From Muribaculaceae bacterium (GTDB taxonomy: Bacteria; Bacteroidota; Bacteroidia; Bacteroidales; Muribaculaceae), in the NCBI GenBank assembly GCA_024400935.1, contig JAKSLZ010000015.1:1-44172 (forward strand): 44,172 nt of DNA, in the 5' to 3' direction. The position numbers were made by a program, and so were the translations under genes. The notes under the pieces are model-generated. The model saw only the letters and a program-made list of their open reading frames with translations. It was not told the origin of the DNA and did not search any database. Below, in pieces: positions 26,685-34,900 of this stretch. The first letter of the stretch is position 1, and every line of letters begins with the position of its first letter.

Positions 26685-28838
26685 TTAATGATTCACAATT
26701 ATTTTATTAGCATAAATGCCTTTACTGGTGGCGGTGCGCACCATGTAGATGCCATCGCCAAGGGTTCCGCTCAGGTGCACATGAGGATTGTCGCCTGACA
26801 CTATAGCTTGGGCATGCACCCTACCCTGCATGTCATAGACTGTTACGGTACCATCGCCTTCAATTCCCACGAGATCGAAATCACCGTCGCAGGGATTGGG
26901 CGTGATTTTCAATTTGTGCAAAGTTATCTCGTCAACACCAGCCTGCTGCAATAAGTATTCAACGCCGGCCGCTACATTGATTTTTCCGGCACCCCACATC
27001 GACGGTGCCTTGGCGGTGTAAGCGTCTTGCACTGATGTTGCCTTGATTACATCTCGCACTTGATCGGGACCCAGCCGGGGATTCTGCTCCAGCCACAATG
27101 CAATGGCTCCCGTCACAACCGGTGTCGACATGCTGGTGCCATACTGCGAGCCATAGACATAATACTCGCCGTCGACAGTTACACCAGGAGCACGACACGC
27201 AGTGACAGTGGCGCTCGTATGGTCGTATCGGCTAGCCGATGACACAAGCGAGAATCCGGGAGCAGTGACGTCGGGACGTGCAATACCGCGCACGTCAGGA
27301 CCGTAGCCCGAGAAATAAGCGATATCGTTGAGCACCGCACGGGAATTAACATGCAGCGTTCCGTCCTCAAGAGGCATATATTTGCGCGAGCAGTAGGCAC
27401 CCACCGAGATGGCACTGTCGCCGCACGCGAGTTCGTTAATCGACATTGACTTCATTCCTGATGTCATGTAACTGATGCCGTTGCGGGTGAAAACGAGCCC
27501 GTTACCTGCCCATGTGGTCACACGGTCGCCAGCTGGTGCCGTGAGTGCCATGCCCAGGGCTATGTCGTCGCTAACCGGCAGCACATTAAACTCTGCAATG
27601 GTGTGGTAGTGACCGTTGCAGTCTTCTACGGCAGCAGCAGCTTCCACTTTTCCGTCGGCAAAATAACGTGCAAACTCCGGGTCGGTATTTGCGTCAATCA
27701 CCACAGTCTCTTCAATGCTCTCACGCTGTGTAATTTCCTTGCTATACACTATCTTGCCGCTTGACTTAGACACCGCAGTAATCGCCAGCGTGTGAGGCTT
27801 AGCTGTTGACGACCACGATGACACATATCCGGGAATCCAACCGTCGTGGTTGCCATAAGGGGCAATGCATGTGTACAACGTGTCGTTGTTAGTCTTGAAA
27901 TTACGGTCGATGACATGCGAACGGTGAGCATTGTTGGCGGCTGAAACTACACAGATGCGCCCTGGTCCCGATACTTCGTCAAAGAGGCGGCACAGCATCG
28001 AGGTGCCGTCGTGCGGACCGTCCTCGCTGCCTATGCTCATATTGATAACCACCGGTTTGTTTTCGCGGCGTGCCACGTCCATGATATATTTCACAGAGTT
28101 TGCCACGTTGACGTCGGTGAGCATGCTGTCGGGCATTGCGCACACCACCAGCTCGGCCTCGGGGGCCACACCGTGCATGCCGTTAGCCTTATAACTGCCG
28201 GCGGCAGTGCCTGCAGTGTGGGTGCCGTGCGACATTGTGGTGTTGTCGGCAGTGAGGGCTGAGATCTGGGCTGCAGTATTGTAATGGCTGCCCGGCAAGG
28301 TATATCCATCAACCACAGGGGGCGTTCCCGTTGCGTCACAGGGCAAGTAAGCCGCTATGACACGGCTGCGTCCATGCTCGTCGCACAAGTTGATATGGTT
28401 AAAGTCTACGCCAGAGTCTATCAGTCCCACAATCACGCCCTTGCCGGTGTAAGGCAATCCACTAAGTGTGAGTCCCTCGTGCACAGGGTCTACGGCCGAG
28501 AGGATGCGGGCACTGTCGTTAGTAAGCGTTAGGCGCTGAGCCAGCGACACACATTTCACGCCGCTTGCCGCCACAACACTGCCCACCACGTTTTCAGGAA
28601 TCTGAACTGTGACAATATCACCGGTCACAGTGTTTACAATGGCTCCGGCAGCAAGCATATTGTCAATAGCATCATTGTCACTAACGGTCACCATCGCCTG
28701 CACCATGTCGTGCCCCGTTGATTGTACTCTATTGGCGCCACCATGCGACAGTGCCAAGCGTGAACGTGCAGTCAGCACCTGCGCAGCTACCACGCCCACA
28801 GCGGTGATTAACAGTATTATGCTAAGTAAGCGTCTCAT
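26685..28838 (-). CDS. Secreted subtilisin-like (S8) protease with T9SS sorting domain
   Basis: The 717-residue product has a signal peptide (1-20), a propeptide-like region to about 115 and an S8 peptidase domain with an intact triad: GLIDSGVDFNH (Asp141), SHGTHTAG (His204) and YGTSMSTP (Ser569); Asn302 in SAANNAH is the oxyanion residue. A beta-rich insert of about 150 residues lies between the Asn and Ser motifs, as in related Bacteroidales proteases. Residues about 640-717 (LKITPNPCDGDFDLV, VTVYDMQGRVHAQ, GDGIYMVRT, KIIVNH) are a type A T9SS sorting domain. Its ATG overlaps the upstream protease's stop (ATGA), so the two are translationally coupled. The pair precedes ruvA and sprA. Substrate unknown. 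Confidence 0.92.
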   Translation of the reverse strand: MRRLLSIILLITAVGVVAAQVLTARSRLALSHGGANRVQSTGHDMVQAMVTVSDNDAIDNMLAAGAIVNTVTGDIVTVQIPENVVGSVVAASGVKCVSLAQRLTLTNDSARILSAVDPVHEGLTLSGLPYTGKGVIVGLIDSGVDFNHINLCDEHGRSRVIAAYLPCDATGTPPVVDGYTLPGSHYNTAAQISALTADNTTMSHGTHTAGTAAGSYKANGMHGVAPEAELVVCAMPDSMLTDVNVANSVKYIMDVARRENKPVVINMSIGSEDGPHDGTSMLCRLFDEVSGPGRICVVSAANNAHRSHVIDRNFKTNNDTLYTCIAPYGNHDGWIPGYVSSWSSTAKPHTLAITAVSKSSGKIVYSKEITQRESIEETVVIDANTDPEFARYFADGKVEAAAAVEDCNGHYHTIAEFNVLPVSDDIALGMALTAPAGDRVTTWAGNGLVFTRNGISYMTSGMKSMSINELACGDSAISVGAYCSRKYMPLEDGTLHVNSRAVLNDIAYFSGYGPDVRGIARPDVTAPGFSLVSSASRYDHTSATVTACRAPGVTVDGEYYVYGSQYGTSMSTPVVTGAIALWLEQNPRLGPDQVRDVIKATSVQDAYTAKAPSMWGAGKINVAAGVEYLLQQAGVDEITLHKLKITPNPCDGDFDLVGIEGDGTVTVYDMQGRVHAQAIVSGDNPHVHLSGTLGDGIYMVRTATSKGIYANKIIVNH

Positions 28839-30844
28839 TTAGTCAACAATATGTTTAACAACGTATTGACATCAGTAATATCTACAGTAGTGCCACCGGC
28901 AACAAATGCCCTGCCGTCATAGCGATCGGCATTGTCGTTGCCCAGCATTATGTTTACAAGTATATTCAGGTCAGTGACATCCACACTCCCGTCTCCGTTC
29001 ACGTCACCCTGCGGTTTGCTGTAGCGCTGGAGTATCAGTTGGATTCCGGCATAGGCGTCAATCTCGCCATGAGGCCCACTCACAACAGTGGTGTAAGGCA
29101 TGGACATAGCAGTCTCGGCCATCACATCCTTGATTTGCTCAATAGTGAGCGAGGGGCATGCCTGCAGCCACAACGCTACGATACCGGCAACGCAAGGAGC
29201 CGACATTGAAGTGCCGTTCTTGGTATACCAATAATGTGCATTGTTGTCATTGTCATAGGTGCGCTGCGAGTAGGATGTCTTGCTGCAGTTGAAGCTGCTC
29301 ACGCTCGACACTACGTTCACGCCGGGGGCCACAATGAACGGATGCACCTGGCCGCGCAGGTCGGTTCCGTAGCTCGAGAAGCGGGCCATGCCGCCCATCG
29401 TGTAGCCGTTGGTATAGGTACGACCCACGACAGGATAACTTGTGCGCCCGGCACATGCACCCACCGAGATGCTGTAATCGCCTGTAGCCATATCGCTGAT
29501 TGAGAATATGTCATTGCCGTCGCTGAAGCCCGCCAGGCCGCAGCTGCTGAAGTTGGCATCACCGTTCACGTCCCACGCGTCGACCACGGTGCCGTCCTCA
29601 CCTCTCACGGTAAACGATAGATAGCAGTTCATCACGCTGATGTTGGCCGAGTGGTCCACATAGATGTGATAACGGCCATTAACGGGATCCACGCCCTGCT
29701 GTATCTTGATATTGCCGCTGGAATACTGCGCCCACTGGGCATCACGGGCAAGATACAGCGTGCTGTCGCTGCGCACAGGGCCCGATGAGCAAAGGACAGT
29801 ATTTGTGGCATAGTTATAAATGTTATATTCGATAGTGAGCGGTTTGCTGTCGCGCGACCAGATGTCTATTTCTGAGCGGTTGCCGTTTGATGTCATCATC
29901 ACGCTCGACAACTGCTTGTCGGCAGCAGTGAACGCCTTGTTGAGATAGAGGCTTGTCGCACCTTCGTTACCGGCCGAGACAACAAATATGGTTCCATATT
30001 TTTTGTTCAGCTCTTCCATGGCACGTGCCATGAATCCGGTGCCGTCGTGCGGACCGTCGTGGTTGCCCAGACTCATGTTTATCACACAAGGCTTGCCCAC
30101 GCTTGCTGCATAGGCAGCGATGTAGCGCATGCCCAGCACCACGTTATAATCCTCGAGATTGTCGTTGGGAATACCCACATACGCAATTTCGGTCCCCGGA
30201 GCCATGCCACCATACGCGCCCACCATAGTGCCAGCAGCAATGCCGGTGGTGTGGCATCCGTGCGACATAAACTTGTCATCGGTAGTAAGCGCTGCAATCT
30301 GGGTGGGTGTGGTATAGTCTTTTCCGGGCAACAAGTCACCGTCAACAAGAACTCCGTCGCCTTTCTCTACAGGATGGTAAACGCGGCTGATGCGGGTATT
30401 GCCCTGAGCGTCCTTAAATGCCATGTGGTTGTAGTCGATGCCACAGTCAATCATGCCCAACACCACCCCACTGCCGTCATAGGCGCAAGGAAGATTGGTT
30501 CCGGCGAGGATGGGATTGACATGGGTAACACTGCGCGACGAGTCGCACAGCAGCTTCAAGTGCGACGGTGCACTGACACCCTTAACGCCCTGCAGCTGTG
30601 CCACACGTTTTATCGACCGTGCGTCACCACTCACCAGCGCCATGCCGTTAAAGCGCGACTCAACCTTAACGCCACTTGCGCTAAGCGCGTCCATGCTAGC
30701 GTTGTCCATAGTCACCCACGCATGCAACGCCTCGCTGGCACTTGCCTCGCTAATCGCCCCGCGCATCACCGGCGACATCTTATTTTGACCATAGGCCACA
30801 ACACCCACAACAAGCGCCACAGCCAGTAAAACCACTTTCTTCAT
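28835..30844 (-). CDS. Secreted subtilisin-like (S8) protease with C-terminal dockerin
   Basis: From the ATG at 30844 the product has 669 residues (a longer frame to 30931 runs through the promoter and is rejected; 30850 is possible). The signal peptide is MKKVVLLAVALVVGVVAYGQ. The S8 triad is complete: GMIDCGIDYNH (Asp133), SHGCHTTG (His195) and NGTSMSAP (Ser546), with Asn293 in SAGNEG. Residues about 612-669 are a dockerin-type pair. Loop 1 (DVNGDGSVDVTDLN) is intact. Loop 2 (FVAGGTTVDITDVN) has lost the first acidic calcium ligands. The domain order parallels the next gene, but the sorting tail is replaced by a dockerin. It heads the operon protease-protease-ruvA-sprA-nudix. Confidence 0.9.
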   Translation of the reverse strand: MKKVVLLAVALVVGVVAYGQNKMSPVMRGAISEASASEALHAWVTMDNASMDALSASGVKVESRFNGMALVSGDARSIKRVAQLQGVKGVSAPSHLKLLCDSSRSVTHVNPILAGTNLPCAYDGSGVVLGMIDCGIDYNHMAFKDAQGNTRISRVYHPVEKGDGVLVDGDLLPGKDYTTPTQIAALTTDDKFMSHGCHTTGIAAGTMVGAYGGMAPGTEIAYVGIPNDNLEDYNVVLGMRYIAAYAASVGKPCVINMSLGNHDGPHDGTGFMARAMEELNKKYGTIFVVSAGNEGATSLYLNKAFTAADKQLSSVMMTSNGNRSEIDIWSRDSKPLTIEYNIYNYATNTVLCSSGPVRSDSTLYLARDAQWAQYSSGNIKIQQGVDPVNGRYHIYVDHSANISVMNCYLSFTVRGEDGTVVDAWDVNGDANFSSCGLAGFSDGNDIFSISDMATGDYSISVGACAGRTSYPVVGRTYTNGYTMGGMARFSSYGTDLRGQVHPFIVAPGVNVVSSVSSFNCSKTSYSQRTYDNDNNAHYWYTKNGTSMSAPCVAGIVALWLQACPSLTIEQIKDVMAETAMSMPYTTVVSGPHGEIDAYAGIQLILQRYSKPQGDVNGDGSVDVTDLNILVNIMLGNDNADRYDGRAFVAGGTTVDITDVNTLLNILLTK

Positions 30845-30863
30845 AAGCATCACTTTTAACTTA

Positions 30864-30871
30864 CAAAGGTA
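30864..30871 (-). promoter_or_regulatory. -7 box of the protease-ruvA-sprA operon
   Basis: TACCTTTG on the minus strand fits TAnnTTTG. Transcription would start near 30857, which excludes starts upstream of 30850. The -33 box is not clear. Confidence 0.5.
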
Positions 30872-30954
30872 CAACTTTTTAACGAAAAACGAAGAACAAA
30901 GAACGAAAAAACTGCACCCACGCTCCCACAACAGTCTCCCACAGAGGCACAGAG

Positions 30955-31062
30955 GGCACGGAGAAGGTCACGCTGATATACTGACAGAAATTAAAAATTA
31001 ATTATTTTGGGACACAAGAATTTATTTTATTTTGAATAATTTCTTTTAATTTCTGTTAGTTT
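30955..31062. repeat. Dispersed fold-back repeat, copy 1
   Basis: Starts GGCACGGAGAAGGTCACGCT, continues with CTGACAGAAATTAAAA and ends in the inverted arm TTTAATTTCTGTTAG. It is nearly identical to 38414-38532 apart from a 10-base shorter left arm. Both copies also share the middle phrase TTATTTTGGGACACA. The 30872-31136 interval has no gene. Confidence 0.85.
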
Positions 31063-31136
31063 AATTTTTTTCATTTTTACTGGAAACTGGTATTTCAAAA
31101 AAATCTGCTTAATCAGCGAGATTTCTGTGTGAAAAT

Positions 31137-31163
31137 AAAGAGCGAGAGATGTTCCCGCTCTTT
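31137..31163 (-). terminator. Terminator of the cohesin-dockerin gene
   Basis: AAAGAGCG (31137-31144) pairs with CGCTCTTT (31156-31163). On the minus strand TATTTTC follows. It lies 25 bases past the stop. Confidence 0.7.
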
Positions 31164-31188
31164 ATACTATAGAATTTATTGAAGTTCT

Positions 31189-31851
31189 TTACTTGCCCAA
31201 GATCAGGTTGATGACCGAGTTGAGGTCGCTCATGTCAACCACGCCGTCTCCGTTTACATCAGCCCCGGGATTATCGGCAAATTGTCCCTTGCCCAGGATA
31301 ACATTGATGGCAATGTTCATATCACTCATGTCAACCACACCGTCACCATTCACGTCGCCGGGCTTAGTGTCGGGCTGCTTGTTCACATTACAGGTCTCGT
31401 CGGCAGGATAGAACTGCTTGCCGTCGGCTGCTGCCAATTCGGTGTTTCGCACCTCGATGGTGTGGGTTCCAGCAAAGTCGGTCGACGCAACCAGTGTGAT
31501 GGTTGCCACTGCGCCAGTGTTAAGCTTAAACGGGTTGAGGTCGGTGGTATAGGCAATCACACGCACTGCGCCGTCAGACATAGCACTGCCGTCGATGGTG
31601 TGGCCTCGAGTAGCACGAGTAGTGAGGTCGATGTAATAGAAATCGTCCTCATCAATCTTGATTGACAGTCCCTCGGGCAGATAGATGTCGGTTTGAAAAC
31701 CCGTCACGGCCGTGGTATTGTCCATATTGAGCGACACCTCCATGGTCTCTCCTGCTTTTATCTCAAAGTCATCAATCCACATGCGGTAGTCGGCAGCATT
31801 AGCCGCCACAGCCACGAGTAGAGAAAGGATATATATAATGCTTCGTTTCAT
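31189..31851 (-). CDS. Small secreted cohesin-like plus dockerin protein
   Basis: The 220-residue product has a signal peptide (1-19), a cohesin-like beta-sandwich (about 25-148) and a dockerin (165-220). The sandwich has the cohesin pattern: AGETMEVSLNMDN, TGFQTDIYLPEGLSI, VRVIAYTTD, NTGAVATITLVAS and ADGKQF. Two modules in the neighbouring 1860-residue protein share FQTxIYLP, an RAxRxHT turn and VRVxxY. The dockerin loops DVNGDGVVDMSDMN and DVNGDGVVDMSDLN are intact and nearly the same. A protein made of one cohesin and one dockerin has the layout of an adaptor scaffoldin. It follows the large gene by 116 bases and ends in a terminator. That the sandwich binds dockerins is inference. Confidence 0.75.
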   Translation of the reverse strand: MKRSIIYILSLLVAVAANAADYRMWIDDFEIKAGETMEVSLNMDNTTAVTGFQTDIYLPEGLSIKIDEDDFYYIDLTTRATRGHTIDGSAMSDGAVRVIAYTTDLNPFKLNTGAVATITLVASTDFAGTHTIEVRNTELAAADGKQFYPADETCNVNKQPDTKPGDVNGDGVVDMSDMNIAINVILGKGQFADNPGADVNGDGVVDMSDLNSVINLILGK

Positions 31852-31860
31852 ATTGATTTT

Positions 31861-31899
31861 CAGAAATTAAAATAATTCATATTGTTGTTTCTGTCAGTT
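31861..31899. repeat. Degenerate short copy of the dispersed fold-back repeat
   Basis: CAGAAATTAAAA and its opposite arm TTTCTGTCAG lie close together just upstream of the cohesin-dockerin gene. The phrase ATCTGCGTAATCTGCGAGA follows, related to the one in the tandem array at 3462-4040. Confidence 0.5.
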
Positions 31900-31967
31900 T
31901 AATTACTTATCTGCGTAATCTGCGAGAGGCAATAAACAAAGAGTTAAACGATTAAACTTTTAAACCT

Positions 31968-34900
31968 TTATTTGACTACCACCTTCTTGTTGCCAACGAG
32001 GTAGAAGCCTGCGGGGAGACCCTGTGTTGCAGTCTCGGGGTTAACATTGGTGCGGATAAGTTGTCCAGCGGTGTTATAGACATTCACAGGAGCGTTGTCG
32101 CCCGTGGTGATGTCGTTGATACCGCTCAACTCAGTGCTAAAAGTCATCTCGTCAAACTCATGCTCGCAACCGTTAGGCTCGGCAAAGAGGGCGTTGGTCA
32201 TCTCAATGTTACCATGTCCCTTCACGTCAATGAGCAGCAGGTCGCCGCTGTTGCCAGCGAACACAGCATTGTCGCTTGCATAAGCAAGCACGCGCACTGT
32301 ATTGCCGCTTATCTGGTTCATCGCAACGCTGTGGCTGCGTCCTGCGCGGTCACTCAGGCGAGCCCCGGTAATCTCCATGCCAGCGGGCAGACCGAGGTCA
32401 GCCTGGAACGCAGTGTAGTCAGTGCTGCCATCCAGAGCAATAGCAATAGTGCGACTACCGTCACCACGGCTTTCAATGACATTTGCACAGAGTGCGTCAC
32501 CACCCATCACGCGCTGAACTTTGAACTTCTTGTCAGGAACTTGGGTTCGGCCAAGAATCACATTAGCAGTAAGTACGATGTCACCAATGGAGATTTCTCT
32601 ATCCTCGTTTAAATTAGCCGACTTGTAGTGGAACGGGTATGGATCCTGAAGCAGGATGTATCGAGCCTCAGCGATGATATCGGAGATACTTACTTTCTTG
32701 TCGTGGTTAGCATCACCAGGGACATAGTAGCAACGCAGTTTTATTGTAGTATCGTCAATATCAAGTTCCTCTCCATCGGGTTTAGCCAATTTGCTATTGT
32801 CCAATGTTACATAATATGTATCTATATCCGAATCCCAGTCACTCTTCAGGGTAAAGTAGAACAAATCACCATCATTACCGCTATAAGCCTTGCTTGTGTT
32901 AGAATAAGATAGTACACGAATAGCCTTGCTTGCTACCGCTGTAGAGGTTGAACCTATAGTATGGTTGCGGCTTGCACGACCGCTAAGGCTTAATTCGGGA
33001 ATTCTATCCTCATCTATTGCAAAGCTAAACTCATCGGGCAAATAGATTTCGGTCTGGAAACCAGAAATCTCCATTGAGTTCCTCATCTTGACCGGAACAG
33101 TCACATCTTCACCGCCGAAGAAGTCTATAGTTTCTGCGTAAAACTTCTTTACAATCACTGTAACAGCACACGAAGCCGACAAGTTTGTTCCATCGGTAGT
33201 CGTTGCTGTGATTGTGGTCTCACCAAATGTCACGCCAGTTACCCTACCGTAAGAGTCAACAGTAGCAATTGACGGATTCGCCGATTTCCATGTTACGTTT
33301 TTATTGGTAATATTATAGGGAGTGATGTTTGCATAAAGTGAAGTACTCTTTTCTTCTTCAACAGTAATATGGTCATTATTCAAGGTAATCCCCGTGGCCT
33401 TAACAATTACCGTTACCTGGCAATATGCCGAGAGGTATGTACCATCGGCAGTTGTGGCTGTGATAGTTGCAGTACCGCCGTCTACAGCGGTAACCTTACC
33501 ATATTCATCAACCCTGGCGACAGATGTGTTGCTCGAACGCCATGTCACACTCTTGTCAGATGTGTTGCTCGGGGTCACTGTCGCAACAAGAGTCTCACTT
33601 TGGCCCTTAAGAATAGACAATGTTGACTTGTTCAGGCTGATGCCCTTTGCCTTCATCAACACGGTCACCTTACAAGTCGCCGTAAGGTTAGTACCATCGG
33701 TTGTAGTTGCTGTGATATTCACAGTCCCCGGTCCAATCGCGATGACTTTACCATTATTATCAACCTTTGCGATAGTCGTGTCACTTGACAACCATGTCAC
33801 ACCTTTGTTAGAAGTGTTTTCAGGAGTCACTGTAGCTACAAGTGTCTCAGTTTGCCCATCATTAAGGGTTAATGAGGTCTTATTCAAACTGATGTTTTTA
33901 GCTCTCATCAACACTTTGACTTGACAACTTGCTGAGAGATATGTACCATCAGTTGTTGTTGCAGTGATGGTAGCAGTTTCGTTGGTCGGAATAGCAATCT
34001 TAATGTTGGGGCGGTAAGTGACTGTACTGTAGTTTGACGAATATGAAACCGATCCGTAGTCAGTGTTGCTGTCACTTCCCCTGCGCAAACAATAATTGCC
34101 ATCAGCAGGTGCAGAAGTATATTTATATTTCAACTCACTATTATAACTACTACTTTGCCTACATACTACAACCACCAAATTGTCTTTTCCATTATAATTA
34201 AATGGAGTATTCAGGGTAATTGTTTCCCAACCGGTGCTACGTCCTAATGTTGGTGAACCCGAATAAACAAGAGTCAAAGCGCTTGAAGAAACATAGTCAT
34301 CGGCATTGCTGAACAATCCCGACTTGTGTCCCATATAGATTTTAATGCTTGCACTATGATTTGAAGCAGCTCCAACCTCATAAGCGATAGACTTGATTTG
34401 ACCTGAACCACCTAACTCTGCAGCCTTGTATATCGTTTGGGTGGTAGAGTTTTTGTCGTAGTTTCCATATGGAACATAATAGTTTGACTCTATTCCCGAA
34501 CCGATAACGACATTGCTTACAGTTTCGCCAGGAGCAATGCCTGTTACATTTCCATAGCTGTCAACGGTAGCAATAGCCGAGTTGCTTGTAGTCCATGTAA
34601 CATTTTTATTTGTAGTATTTGAAGGAGTGAAGTTAACTGTTAATTTCTCTCTTTGACCATCATTGATTGTCATTGTGGTCTTATTCAGAGAAATTGCCTT
34701 GGCTTTCATGAATACAGTAACAATACATGATGCCGAGAGATTAGTGCCATCTGTTGTAGTAGCTGTAATAGAAGCCGTACCAGGTCCAATGGCAGTAACT
34801 ATTCCGTACTGGTCTACTGTGGCTATGGAACTATTGCTTGACAGCCATGCAACAGTTTGGTTGTAGGTACTGCTGGGGGTTACAGTAGCCTTAAGCGTCT

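Noticed and set aside
30845-30931. N-terminal extension of the dockerin protease
   Set aside because: It reads through the promoter box and precedes a good signal peptide that starts at 30844.
16037-31851. The paired DxNxDG loops as EF-hand or thrombospondin type 3 repeats
   Set aside because: Each pair has two 12-residue loops each followed by a short hydrophobic helix, about 55-60 residues in all, at the C-terminus; that is the dockerin layout.
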